A DNA stretch of 64,000 nucleotides, from contig NZ_HG964446.1 in NCBI RefSeq assembly GCF_000689255.1, positions 3,132,854 to 3,196,853 of the forward strand, in the 5' to 3' direction. The notes beneath the pieces are model-generated. The model had not been told where the DNA came from, did not search any database, and saw only the letters and a program-made list of their open reading frames with translations. Below, in pieces: positions 1 through 8,463 of the stretch. Source of the DNA: Mycobacterium triplex. Its GTDB lineage: Bacteria; Actinomycetota; Actinomycetes; Mycobacteriales; Mycobacteriaceae. The position numbers were made by a program, and so were the translations under genes. Numbering within the stretch: the first letter of the stretch is position 1; every line of letters starts with the position of its first letter.

Positions 1-2
1 GG

Positions 3-797
3 GAAATGTTGAAGTCCATCCGGGGGCTCATCCAAGAAGGCGTCGGCGCCGTAGCGAAACTGGATCGCTGCGATGGTGCACGTGTTGCCGACATTCTCTG
101 TTTCACCGCATCCGGGCCGGTGTGCGGCCTGCCGCCCTACGTTCCGATCGATGCGGTCAACGCTGAGCTGGTCGGGATGATCCGCCGGGCCCCGCTTGGC
201 GGACCGGACGTGATCAGCCGTCTCGCCGACGAACCGCTGACCAACGAAGAGGTCATGGGACTGATGGGGTCGGTGGTCCGCGGCTTCGTGTTTGCGTCGT
301 ACCCCATCAAGGCCGGACTGGCGCTGTTGGCGCGCAGGCCGATGCTTCAGCAGGAGCTACGCGAAAATCCAGGCCTGCTAGGTGATTTCATCGAAGAGCT
401 GCTGCGGTTGGATGGCGGGGCAAAGACCGCTTCACGGCGCACCACTCGCGATGTGACGGTCGGCGGGACTACGCTCCCGGCCGGGTCCCCGGTCGAGTTG
501 TGCGTCGGCATGGTTCACCGCGACGAGGCCGACGCCATGTCGGGCCACCACATGAAACTGGATGGTCCGCATCGGCATTGGAGCTTCGGGGGAGGACCAC
601 ATCGGTGTCCGGCGTCGCACCTGGCCCGGGAGCTGCTGTTCGCCTTCTTCGAGGTGTGGATTGCCGAGGTCCCGTTCTTCTGGTTCGACTGGAAAGGCGG
701 CGATGTCCCCAAGGCGTGGCAACCCAAGCCCTTCGGCCCGTTGTCGGGCTCGGTGTTCGACGGGTGGGTTCCGACCTGCGTACCGCTGAGGTGGTGA
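3..797 (+). CDS. cytochrome P450, C-terminal part (5' end outside window)
   Basis: Heme-thiolate monooxygenase; the reading frame is open to the left edge, so the N-terminal ~140 residues are probably outside the window. Counting from the ATG at 6, the heme-binding loop WSFGGGPHRCPASHLARE places the axial cysteine near residue 201, and the K-helix EExxR-like motif is EELLRLD. Lengths of the segments between these motifs fit a bacterial P450 of about 400 residues. The I-helix stretch (LTNEEVMGLMGSVVRGFVFAS) lacks the usual A-G-x-D/E-T oxygen-activation motif, and the meander before the heme loop is divergent. Substrate unknown; family assignment is firm, catalytic competence is not. Confidence 0.85.
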   Translation, partial: EMLKSIRGLIQEGVGAVAKLDRCDGARVADILCFTASGPVCGLPPYVPIDAVNAELVGMIRRAPLGGPDVISRLADEPLTNEEVMGLMGSVVRGFVFASYPIKAGLALLARRPMLQQELRENPGLLGDFIEELLRLDGGAKTASRRTTRDVTVGGTTLPAGSPVELCVGMVHRDEADAMSGHHMKLDGPHRHWSFGGGPHRCPASHLARELLFAFFEVWIAEVPFFWFDWKGGDVPKAWQPKPFGPLSGSVFDGWVPTCVPLRW

Positions 798-822
798 ATC
801 ATGTTGGTGCGCAACGCAAACG

Positions 823-1191
823 CTACGGAATCAGGCCTTGATGGCTTGGGCAGTACACGGTCACCGATGCGGTGATGAACTTGACCGCCGTGCGAGTAAC
901 GCGATCGGGAACCAGGCGCAACTGCGGACTGCCCGAATATGTCGTGTTCGTCTCTTCGTCGACGACGGACTGGAACGAGGCGCCGCGGTCGAGTTCGCCG
1001 CAGATTTCGTGGGCGCGGTAGACCAGCCCCGGCACATTGTCGATGACGGGGATCTGTAATTGGGCCAGCAACGCCACAAACTGGTCCTCCTGCGCGTCGG
1101 CCCTGGCGGCACCGGCGCACATCACGGCGGTGGCGAGCAGCGCCGAGGCGCCAACCAGAGCGCCTGCAAGCCCGGTGAGGTGGGTGCGCAC
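823..1191 (-). CDS. secreted DUF732-type small protein
   Basis: Protein of 122 residues with a Sec signal peptide: a short basic N-terminus, a hydrophobic core and a likely cleavage after ARA near residue 32. The mature part (DAQEDQFVALLAQLQIPVIDN) and two cysteines in C-terminal context (HEICGEL and VYCP) match the DUF732 family, very common in mycobacteria and of unknown function. It is likely exported and disulfide-bonded. It converges with the P450 and is transcribed divergently from the proline-rich gene that follows. No operon partner is visible. Confidence 0.75.
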   Translation of the reverse strand: MRTHLTGLAGALVGASALLATAVMCAGAARADAQEDQFVALLAQLQIPVIDNVPGLVYRAHEICGELDRGASFQSVVDEETNTTYSGSPQLRLVPDRVTRTAVKFITASVTVYCPSHQGLIP

Positions 1192-1280
1192 GGCAAGATT
1201 CTCGCTTCGTCGGTGTCACCGGCTCGGCGCCTAATTTGATCGACACCAAGCGGTAACAATGGAGGCAACCAGCGCCTGCA

Positions 1281-1736
1281 ATGATGGAAATCGTAACTGG
1301 CCGGAATCGTGACTCACCACTCGACTTTCGCGCGAACCCGCAGACTAGGGGGCGCACGCGACGGGTACCTGCGTGGTGTGCGGCGATCATCGCTTTGCTT
1401 GGCAGCTCGAGCGTCGTCGCTGCCGCAGCGGTAGCCAGCGAGGGCGGCCCGATGCTCGCCGCGTTGATCGGCCCGACCCCGTTGGGCGACATCACACCCG
1501 ATCCGCCGCCGGACATCCCGGCGCCGACGGTCAAGCCGCTCGAGCCCCCTGTTGCGTCACCCCCACCCCGCGCGCAACGGCCGGTGACCCCGCCGCCGCA
1601 ACAGCAGGGGCCCGCACCGCAACCGCAGGGGCCCGGACCGCAACCGCAGGAACCCGCGCCACAACCGCCGCCCCCACCGGCGCCTTCGCCCCCGCCGCCG
1701 CGGCCACCGGGCGGCCATGTTCAGCTTTCGCCCTGA
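1281..1736 (+). CDS. proline-rich membrane-anchored or secreted protein
   Basis: A 151-residue protein. An N-terminal basic stretch is followed by one hydrophobic segment (WCAAIIALLGSSSVVAAAAV, about residues 32-51), then an extracytoplasmic tail made almost entirely of Pro, Gln, Gly and Ala with repeated PQPQGPGPQPQ-type units from about residue 85. Such tails are typical of mycobacterial wall-spanning proteins; no enzymatic domain is seen. The first two codons are both ATG (1281 and 1284). It ends 60 bp before the ATP-grasp gene. Confidence 0.6.
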   Translation: MMEIVTGRNRDSPLDFRANPQTRGRTRRVPAWCAAIIALLGSSSVVAAAAVASEGGPMLAALIGPTPLGDITPDPPPDIPAPTVKPLEPPVASPPPRAQRPVTPPPQQQGPAPQPQGPGPQPQEPAPQPPPPPAPSPPPPRPPGGHVQLSP

Positions 1737-1795
1737 GATTGACGACGAAGCAGGAAATCCTGCGCACAGCCCTGGGCAGGGGCACACTTGTGGGC

Positions 1796-3256
1796 ATGCC
1801 GCCAGAGCCACGTCGCATGCTGAACGGAATCTCGGACGTGCGCGCGTTCTTCCACACGAACAAGGTGCCGCTGTACTTCATCTCGCCGACCCCGTTCAAC
1901 CTGCTGGGCGTCGACCGCTGGATACGAAACTTCTTCTATCTGACCTACTTTGACTCTTTCGAGGGCACCCACTCGCGCGTGTTCGTGCCGCGGCGGCGCG
2001 ACCGCCGTGATTTCGACTCGATGGACGAGGTGTGCAGCCACCTGTTGTCCGATCCCGAGACGCTCGAGTTCATCGCGGGCAAAGGCCCCGGCGGCAAGTG
2101 CTGCTTTGTGATGATGAACGAGGAAATCCAGGCCCTCGCCCGTTCGGCGGGTCTGGAGGTGATGCATCCGCCGATCGAGTTGCGCAATCGTCTGGGCTCG
2201 AAGATCGTCATGACGCGCCTGGCCGACGAGGCGGGGGTGCCCAGTGTGCCCAATACGATCGGGCGGGCCGGCTGCTACGACGAATTGCTGGCGCTCGCAC
2301 AAGGCGCCGGCTTGGGAGATGACCTCGTCATCTCGATCGCGTATGGCAACGCCGGCAGCGGGACGTTCTTCGTGCGCGGTCAGCGCGACTGGGACCAGCA
2401 CGCCGGTGATCTGGTCGGCCAAGACCTCAAAGTGATGAAGCGGATCCGCAATGTCGAGGTGTGCCTCGAGGGTGCCGTCACCCGCCACGGCACCGTGGTC
2501 GGCCCGGCGATGACGAGCCTCGTCGGTTATTCCGAGCTGACGCCGAGCCGGGGCAGCTGGTGCGGCAACGACATCTGGCACGAGGTGCTGCCGCCCGCCC
2601 AGACGCACGCCGCGCGGGAAATGGTGACAAAGCTGGGCGACGTCATGCGCCGCGAGGGGTACCTCGGCTACTTCGAGGTGGACCTGCTGCACGACCTCGA
2701 CTCCGACGAGCTTTACCTCGGTGAGGTCAATCCGCGCCTGTCCGGCGCCAGCCCGATGACGAACTTGACCACCGAGGCCTACGCCGACATGCCGCTGTTT
2801 CTCTTTCACCTGCTCGAGTACATGGACGTGGACTACGAGCTCGACATCGATGAGATCAACTCGCGCTGGGAGCAGGGCTACGGCGAAGACGAGGTCTGGG
2901 GCCAGGTGATACTCACCGAAACCTCGCCGGACATCGAGATTTTCACCGCGACGCCGCGCACCGGGGTATGGCGCATCGACGACGACGGCCGGGTCTCCTT
3001 CTCCCGGACCGCCAACGACTGGGCGACGCTGCTCGACGGCTCCGAGGCCTTCTACATGCGTGTCGCGGCGCCCGGCGACCTGCGTTCCGAAGGCGCCCAA
3101 CTCGGCGTGCTCGTCACCCGTTCACACCTGCAGACGGACGACTATAAGCTCAGCGAGCGCTGCCAACGTTGGGTCAAGGGGATGAAGGCGAAGTTCACCT
3201 CGACGCCCCTGACGCCCGCCGCGCCGATCGTCTCGCGGCTCGTCGCACGAGCGTGA
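1796..3256 (+). CDS. ATP-grasp / biotin-carboxylase-like protein
   Basis: A 486-residue protein. The central and C-terminal parts carry ATP-grasp features: a Gly-rich nucleotide loop (YGNAGSGTFFV, about residues 183-193) and a metal-binding Glu/Asn-x-Arg region (LGEVNPRLSGASP, near 310-322). It would ligate an unknown carboxylate to an amine or thiol using ATP; mycobacterial homologues are usually labelled biotin carboxylase, but no biotin-carrier or carboxyltransferase partner is adjacent. A longer reading frame exists upstream, but it overlaps the proline-rich gene, so the ATG at 1796 (or GTG at 1790) is preferred. Its stop overlaps the start of the next gene. Confidence 0.75.
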   Translation: MPPEPRRMLNGISDVRAFFHTNKVPLYFISPTPFNLLGVDRWIRNFFYLTYFDSFEGTHSRVFVPRRRDRRDFDSMDEVCSHLLSDPETLEFIAGKGPGGKCCFVMMNEEIQALARSAGLEVMHPPIELRNRLGSKIVMTRLADEAGVPSVPNTIGRAGCYDELLALAQGAGLGDDLVISIAYGNAGSGTFFVRGQRDWDQHAGDLVGQDLKVMKRIRNVEVCLEGAVTRHGTVVGPAMTSLVGYSELTPSRGSWCGNDIWHEVLPPAQTHAAREMVTKLGDVMRREGYLGYFEVDLLHDLDSDELYLGEVNPRLSGASPMTNLTTEAYADMPLFLFHLLEYMDVDYELDIDEINSRWEQGYGEDEVWGQVILTETSPDIEIFTATPRTGVWRIDDDGRVSFSRTANDWATLLDGSEAFYMRVAAPGDLRSEGAQLGVLVTRSHLQTDDYKLSERCQRWVKGMKAKFTSTPLTPAAPIVSRLVARA

Positions 3257-4431
3257 GCAGCCCGGCCGGTATCTCGCTGGACAACTGGCTGTCGCCGCCG
3301 TATGCACATTGGTCGTTCCAGCACATCGAAGACTTCGTGCCGACCGCGGTGATCTCGCGCGGGAACGGACCGGTCGCGGCGCTGCCCACAGCCCGCGCCC
3401 CGATCGCCGGCATCGGGCTGACCAGCACAGAGGGGATCGCCACCACCGTCGGCGCGGTGATGGCCGGCACCGCTACCGACGGGTGGGCCGTCGCCCACCG
3501 CGGCTCGCTGGTGGCCGAGGAGTACCTCGACGGCATGGGTCCTCAGACCCGGCACCTGCTGTTCTCGGTGAGCAAGTCGCTGGTGGGCGCCGTGGTGGGC
3601 GCGCTGCACGAGGGAGGTGCGATCGAGCTTGATGCGCCGGTGACGAAATATGTTCCGGCCCTGGGGAATTGTGGCTATGCCGGTGCGACGGTGCGCCACC
3701 TGCTGGACATGCGCTCGGGTATTGCGTTCTCGGACAACTACCTTCACCCGACCGCGGAGATCCACGTCCTCGACCAGGCGATGGGATGGGCACCCACGAG
3801 CAGCCCGGACGTCCCCGCCACCCTGCGTGACTTTCTGCTGACCCTGCAGCAGAAGTCGGCGCACGGCGGCCCCTTCGAATACCGCTCGTGTGAAACCGAC
3901 GTGCTCGGCTGGATCTGCGAGGTGGCCGGTGGTCGACGGATGCCCGAGCTGATGTCGGAACTGTTGTGGAGCCGCATCGGTGCCCAATGTGACGCCACCA
4001 TCGCCGTCGACACGGCCGGCACCGGATTTTTCGACGGCGGGATCAACGCCTGCCTGGGCGACATGATCCGGTTCGGATCGCTGTACCTACATGACGGTGT
4101 TTCGCTGACCGGACAACACGTGGTCCCGGCCGCCTGGATCGCCGACACGCTCGACGGCGGTCCGGACTCCCGCGAGGCATTTGCCGCCAGCCCCGACGAC
4201 ACCCAGATGCCCGGCGGCATGTACCGCAACCAGGTGTGGTTTCCCTACCCGGGCAACAACGTCGTGTTGTGCCAAGGCATGTGCGGCCAGATGATCTACG
4301 TCAACCGGACGGCCGAGCTGGTCGCGGCCAAGTTATCCACCCAGCCGGACGCGGGGGATCCGCAAATGCTGTGGGACACGCTGCACGCGTTCGACGCGGT
4401 GGCACACGAACTGGGCGGAATCCACAATTAG
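3253..4431 (+). CDS. serine hydrolase, beta-lactamase (class C)/NylB-like family
   Basis: A 392-residue protein of the serine beta-lactamase/penicillin-binding-like fold. The nucleophile motif S-x-x-K is visible as SVSK (LLFSVSKSLVGAVVG, near residue 100) and the second-motif region contains Tyr (FEYRSCETD, near 213). No signal peptide is seen, so it is probably cytosolic, more like 6-aminohexanoate-dimer hydrolase or esterase EstB than a true beta-lactamase. The GTG start at 3253 overlaps the TGA of the ATP-grasp gene (GTGA), implying translational coupling: a ligase and a hydrolase made together. Substrate unknown. Confidence 0.8.
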   Translation: MSSPAGISLDNWLSPPYAHWSFQHIEDFVPTAVISRGNGPVAALPTARAPIAGIGLTSTEGIATTVGAVMAGTATDGWAVAHRGSLVAEEYLDGMGPQTRHLLFSVSKSLVGAVVGALHEGGAIELDAPVTKYVPALGNCGYAGATVRHLLDMRSGIAFSDNYLHPTAEIHVLDQAMGWAPTSSPDVPATLRDFLLTLQQKSAHGGPFEYRSCETDVLGWICEVAGGRRMPELMSELLWSRIGAQCDATIAVDTAGTGFFDGGINACLGDMIRFGSLYLHDGVSLTGQHVVPAAWIADTLDGGPDSREAFAASPDDTQMPGGMYRNQVWFPYPGNNVVLCQGMCGQMIYVNRTAELVAAKLSTQPDAGDPQMLWDTLHAFDAVAHELGGIHN

Positions 4432-4453
4432 CGCAACCGAATAGCACTTCCAA

Positions 4454-5038
4454 TCATTGATTCGGCTGGTAGACCGTCGGCGGTCCGTAACCCGGACCGG
4501 TAAGGCAGCTGGGGCCGTTTTGCCGCGTGCAATCCAATACCTGACCCGGCGGTGGCGGTGACGTCGTCGTCGTTCCGGTCTTCTTGAAAGTGAAATCGAG
4601 GCTGGCCGCCCCGCCGGCACTGGGACATGAACCGTAAGTGGGGACGGTGGTTAGCGGATAGTTTGGCCACGACTCATCGGTGGGGACCACAGCTTGCCAC
4701 CGTCCGTGGGCGACATTCCCGCAACCGGTGTCGTACTCGCCCAACGGCTTTGGTCCTATCGCCACATACATGCCGCGGACGTCTTTTTGGGCGGAGCCCG
4801 ACACGGTGAGTTTCCCGTTCTTGAGCGGGCTGAAGGTGAGCCCGCTATCCGGCACTTTCGCCAAACTGGTGGTCGTTGGCGCCGACGCCGCGGTCGTCAC
4901 TGGTGGCGGCGCGTGGTGGCTGAGCAGATTGGGGACCGCGGTGATGATCGCCGCACCGACCCCGAAGACTCCCGTTATCTTGGCCACCAACACCGCGTCG
5001 CTCACGCCGGTGCGGTTGTGATTTCCAATACCTAGCAT
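4454..5038 (-). CDS. small single-span membrane protein, extracytoplasmic domain, unknown function
   Basis: A 194-residue protein. The ATG at 5038 is chosen because a GGAGG sequence lies 7 nt upstream; an in-frame upstream extension has no such site. One membrane helix (AVLVAKITGVFGVGAAIITAV, about residues 13-33) is followed by a Thr/Pro/Ala linker and an exported domain with paired cysteines (TGCGN, GSCPSAG) and a Thr/Pro-rich tail containing two further cysteines (DCTRQNGPSCLTG). The layout resembles the sensor parts of mycobacterial Ser/Thr kinases, but no kinase domain is present. Function not recognised. It converges with the serine hydrolase. Confidence 0.6.
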   Translation of the reverse strand: MLGIGNHNRTGVSDAVLVAKITGVFGVGAAIITAVPNLLSHHAPPPVTTAASAPTTTSLAKVPDSGLTFSPLKNGKLTVSGSAQKDVRGMYVAIGPKPLGEYDTGCGNVAHGRWQAVVPTDESWPNYPLTTVPTYGSCPSAGGAASLDFTFKKTGTTTTSPPPPGQVLDCTRQNGPSCLTGPGYGPPTVYQPNQ

Positions 5039-5248
5039 CGCCCCACCTCCAGTTGCAGAGCTTCTTGACTGCGAAAGGATTGTCACGCCAGCTCCCGCGG
5101 GCGAGCACGAGTAGTTCACTACTCCATGTCCTCGACGATCTGGTGGGCGCTCGGCGACATGAACGTGGAGTGTCCCGGGTGTGACGGTTCGGCGTTACGC
5201 CCCGCGATTCGGCGCGCCCGCGCGTCCGGTGCAGGCTATGAATCTACG

Positions 5249-5548
5249 GTGAGCAACCACCAGGTGAACCTGACCCAGCAGGAAAGCTCGTTGATCGGTG
5301 AGAGTCATCCCGAGGCTCTCAAGCGCATGGACGAGAAGTCGCTGAAGGAATTGCAGAGCCGCCTTCGGCAAGCGCGGGAAAAGAATTTCAGCCTGTTGCG
5401 TCGTCAGGGTGCGGCGCGGGTGGAGGGCGCAGGTGCCCGCGGCTCCGTCCAGCCGGCCAACGAAAAGCGCGGTGAAAAGGTGGAGATCTTCGACGAGGCG
5501 CTGGCCCGGGTGACCGCGCGCCTTGCTGCCATCGGTGACGCGGAGTAG
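5249..5548 (+). CDS. short conserved hydrophilic protein
   Basis: A 99-residue protein if it starts at the GTG at 5249; the frame is open further upstream (ATG at 5126), but that segment looks non-coding. It is highly charged, with a predicted helical stretch (ALKRMDEKSLKELQSRLRQA) rich in Lys, Arg, Glu and Gln and no membrane segment or cysteine in the chosen form. It may be a coiled-coil or nucleic-acid-associated protein; no family is recognised. It precedes the SpoIIE remnant. Confidence 0.55.
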   Translation: MSNHQVNLTQQESSLIGESHPEALKRMDEKSLKELQSRLRQAREKNFSLLRRQGAARVEGAGARGSVQPANEKRGEKVEIFDEALARVTARLAAIGDAE

Positions 5549-5621
5549 CCGCGGGCGCTGGCACGGGGAAGACCGGCAGCGGCGTAGGCGTTGAACAGCG
5601 GGTACGCGAAGCAATTTCTGT

Positions 5622-5866
5622 GTGCACATGCTGCCCGGCGCGTTCGCCACGGTCATCGCCGTGCGGGTCGACCTCGGCTCGGGGCTGGTGGAGGCGGCGT
5701 GTGCCGGCCATCTGATCCCGTACCTGACGAATCCGACGGCCCTTTCCGCGCCGGTGGAGCTTTCGCCGCCGATCGGCATCCGTGGCGTGACGTACACCCC
5801 GAGCGAGCGATGGACTCGGGCAATGTCGACGACGACTTCACGATCATCGCGCTCTGGCGGCCCTGA
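5622..5866 (+). pseudogene. remnant of a SpoIIE/PP2C-type serine phosphatase
   Basis: Two pieces of a SpoIIE-type phosphatase C-terminus are visible in different frames. From 5622 the frame gives LPGAFATVIAVRVDLGSGL then AACAGHLIPYL, matching the family strand followed by the AGHxxP motif and PPIGI. Near 5800 the match moves to another frame and ends with VDDDFTIIALWRP, the usual final metal-binding DD-x-T strand, then TGA at 5864. About 70-80 residues normally between these blocks, including the YTDGxxE motif, are missing, as is everything N-terminal. This is an eroded relative of the intact phosphatase at 8464-11013. Confidence 0.65.
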
Positions 5867-5880
5867 CCCTGTCGCGCGGG

Positions 5881-6543
5881 CTACTGCCGATATGCCGGGA
5901 GGTTGCCCGAGAGCTCGTCGAACACGGCCTGATTGAGGCCGAACGCGACTTTGACCTCGTCAACTGCGCGGCGAACCGCGTCGGGGCCCAGACCCAACGC
6001 ATCGAGACGAGCCCGATAGCGGTCTTTGAAAGGCTTGGCGCGTAGCGGGAATCGGTACATCGCCAGCCCGGCGCCGCCGAGCGAAAACGTGCGGTTGAGG
6101 ACCTTGCCGATGGCTTGCCCACCGGAGAGGTCGCCGAGATAGCGGGTGTAGTGGTGGGCGACCAGCGCGCCGCCCCACGAGGCCGCCGCGATGCGTTCAC
6201 GGTAAGCGTCCGCGGCGGGTGACTGTATCTCGTTGCCGCCGTGAGGGTTCCAATGCTTGAGGTCGGCTTCGATGGCAGGTAGCCGCTCCAGCAGCGGGTC
6301 GTACACCGCGGCCACCATGGGATCGTCGCGACGAGACCGAACGGCGTTCTCCAGAGCGGCATAGATGACACGCAGCCGAAGTAGGTAGTCGGCATACCCG
6401 CGATTGTTGACCCGTCCCGCGAGCAACTCCGTCACGAACGGTGACTGCTCTGCGCGGGCGTGTTCTTCGGCCGAGCCTTCCTTCATGGCGACGGAGAGCG
6501 GCCGGCTGGTCTGAGCCGGCTTCTCGGCGTCTTGGGAAGTCAT
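5881..6543 (-). CDS. biliverdin-producing heme oxygenase (HmuO/HO-1 family)
   Basis: A 220-residue enzyme that opens heme to biliverdin, CO and iron. The proximal heme ligand is His28 in the EEHARAEQ context, and the distal-helix signature LGDLSGGQAIGK (near residue 150) is intact. Length and motif order match canonical bacterial heme oxygenases rather than the MhuD type of M. tuberculosis. It is divergent from the GMC oxidoreductase across 173 bp. It probably serves iron acquisition or heme turnover; no iron-box was identified by eye. Electron donor not encoded nearby. Confidence 0.92.
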   Translation of the reverse strand: MTSQDAEKPAQTSRPLSVAMKEGSAEEHARAEQSPFVTELLAGRVNNRGYADYLLRLRVIYAALENAVRSRRDDPMVAAVYDPLLERLPAIEADLKHWNPHGGNEIQSPAADAYRERIAAASWGGALVAHHYTRYLGDLSGGQAIGKVLNRTFSLGGAGLAMYRFPLRAKPFKDRYRARLDALGLGPDAVRRAVDEVKVAFGLNQAVFDELSGNLPAYRQ

Positions 6544-6716
6544 CGCCTCGGATGCTACCGAGGCGGCTACCCGGGTGGGAGGCTGATCCTCCTAGCACGG
6601 AGTGAATTGATCATGGCGACGGGCAGCTATCCGGTTAGCGAAACTTTCTGTCCAGCTAACGCGTTATGCCGGTCCGATTGTCGCGTGGCACGGCACCGGG
6701 GCGGTAGCCATGACAT

Positions 6717-8357
6717 ATGAGTTCACCGTCCTTCGAGACAGGCTTTTCCGCAGCGGAATTCGCCGAGCGAGTCCGGCGTAACCAGCAAGCCCTTGGCGCG
6801 GAGATCAAGGCGCAATACGACTTCATCGTATGCGGGTCCGGCTCTTCGGGATCAGTGGTGGCACGTCGTCTGGCCGAAAATCCGGAGGTGAGCGTGCTGG
6901 TGCTCGAAGCCGGTGGCTCCGACGAGGCGCCCGAAACGACAAGGCCGGACATGTGGCTGGCCAACCTGGGCAGCGAGCGCGACTGGAACTTCACCGCAGA
7001 ACCCAGCTGCCACCTCAACGGGCGAGCGATCCCGTACTCGATGGGCAAGGTCCTGGGCGGGGGATCGAGCATCAACGTCATGGTGTGGGCGCGCGGACAC
7101 AAGAACGACTGGGACTATTTCGCCTCCGAAGCCAAAGACCAGCGGTGGAACTACGAGTCGGTGCTCGCGATCTACCGGGCCATCGAGGACTGGCATGGCG
7201 CCCCAGATCCCGAACATCGCGGCACCGGGGGAGCCGTGCATGTCGAATCCGCAATGGACCCAAGCCCACTCGCGAAGGCCGGCCTTGCGGCCGCCGATCT
7301 GCTCGGTATCCCGACCTTCGACAACCAAAACGGCAGTTTGATGGAAGGCGACGGCGGCGCATCGATCGTAGATCTGCGCATCCGCGGCGGGACCCGTCAA
7401 TCAGTCTTTCGCTCTTACCTTTTCCCGCTGATGGATCGGCCCAATGTGACCGTCCGCAGCGGCGCGCTGGTGACGCGAGTGACCTTCGATACCCACGCCG
7501 GCACGCCGACCGCCACCGGCGTGGAATTCGTCCACAACGGCACCCTGCACCGCGTCGGGGCGGGATCCGAAGTGGTGCTGTCGTTGGGGGCGATCCACAC
7601 GCCCAAGGTGCTGATGCAATCGGGCATCGGCGACGGGACCGAACTGCGGCGACATCGGATTAACGTCGTGCAGCATCTGCAGGGAGTCGGGCGAAACCTG
7701 CAGGACCACCCCGGGTTTGCGTGCGTGTGGGAATCTCGAGAACGGCTGCCGTGGCGCAACAGCGGCGGTGAGGTGACCGTGTTCGCCAAAAGCGATCCGG
7801 GCTTGGACACCCCCGACCTTCAGGCCTACCAACTTGAGTTTCCCTACTCGAGCCGGGAGCATGCCGCGAAATATGGTCTGCCGGAGTCAGGTTGGGCGAT
7901 GTTCGGCGCCGTGGTGCGCCCCAAGAGCCGTGGACGTATTTGCCTGACGGGACCCGATCCGCTCGACCCGCTGCAGATCCAGGCCAACCTGATGTCCCAC
8001 CCCGACGACATGAAATCCGCAATAGCCTGCATGCGGCTGTGTCGCGAGATCGGAAATTCTGCTCCGCTGCGCCGTTTCAGTAGGCGAGAAGTGATGCCGG
8101 GCAATATCAATGCCGTTGCGCTCGAGTCGTTTATCCGCAACGAGGTCACCACGTACCACCACCAAACGGGCACCGCCAAGATGGGGACCGACAGTATGTC
8201 GGTGGTCGACAGTGCGTTGAAAGTCTACGGGGTACAAAATCTTCGGGTCGCCGACGGATCGATCATGCCGCGTGTCACCACCGGCAACACGATGGCCCCG
8301 TGCGTCATCATCGGCGAGCGTGCCGGCCAGATTCTGCGCGACCACCACAGCCTCTGA
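6717..8357 (+). CDS. GMC-family FAD oxidoreductase (choline-dehydrogenase-like)
   Basis: A 546-residue flavoprotein. The N-terminal FAD dinucleotide fold is clear (CGSGSSGSVVARRLAENPEV, about residues 39-58, then VLVLEAGGSD), followed by the GMC signature GKVLGGGSSINVMVWARG near 120. The C-terminal catalytic region holds TYHHQTGTAKMG (active-site His) and RVTTGNTMAPCVIIGERA. It oxidises an alcohol group using FAD; it resembles choline/alcohol dehydrogenases, but the substrate cannot be assigned. An out-of-frame ATG lies 7 nt upstream; the start at 6717 fits the family N-terminus. Confidence 0.92.
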   Translation: MSSPSFETGFSAAEFAERVRRNQQALGAEIKAQYDFIVCGSGSSGSVVARRLAENPEVSVLVLEAGGSDEAPETTRPDMWLANLGSERDWNFTAEPSCHLNGRAIPYSMGKVLGGGSSINVMVWARGHKNDWDYFASEAKDQRWNYESVLAIYRAIEDWHGAPDPEHRGTGGAVHVESAMDPSPLAKAGLAAADLLGIPTFDNQNGSLMEGDGGASIVDLRIRGGTRQSVFRSYLFPLMDRPNVTVRSGALVTRVTFDTHAGTPTATGVEFVHNGTLHRVGAGSEVVLSLGAIHTPKVLMQSGIGDGTELRRHRINVVQHLQGVGRNLQDHPGFACVWESRERLPWRNSGGEVTVFAKSDPGLDTPDLQAYQLEFPYSSREHAAKYGLPESGWAMFGAVVRPKSRGRICLTGPDPLDPLQIQANLMSHPDDMKSAIACMRLCREIGNSAPLRRFSRREVMPGNINAVALESFIRNEVTTYHHQTGTAKMGTDSMSVVDSALKVYGVQNLRVADGSIMPRVTTGNTMAPCVIIGERAGQILRDHHSL

Positions 8358-8463
8358 AGCAGATCCCGGCCGCCGAATCGGTCAGCCGCCGCGCTGGGAG
8401 ACAATGACGCTTCCGGTACCCAAACGGCAAGAGGCCCGACCGTGACCCATTAGCTTGGTGTCT

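Noticed and set aside
1373..1795. N-terminal extension of the ATP-grasp protein in a longer open frame
   Set aside because: It is low-complexity, overlaps the proline-rich gene whose frame has better coding character, and the family N-terminus begins at 1796.
3253..4431. Beta-lactamase conferring resistance
   Set aside because: SxxK is present, but there is no signal peptide and the protein resembles cytosolic NylB/EstB-type hydrolases more than true beta-lactamases.
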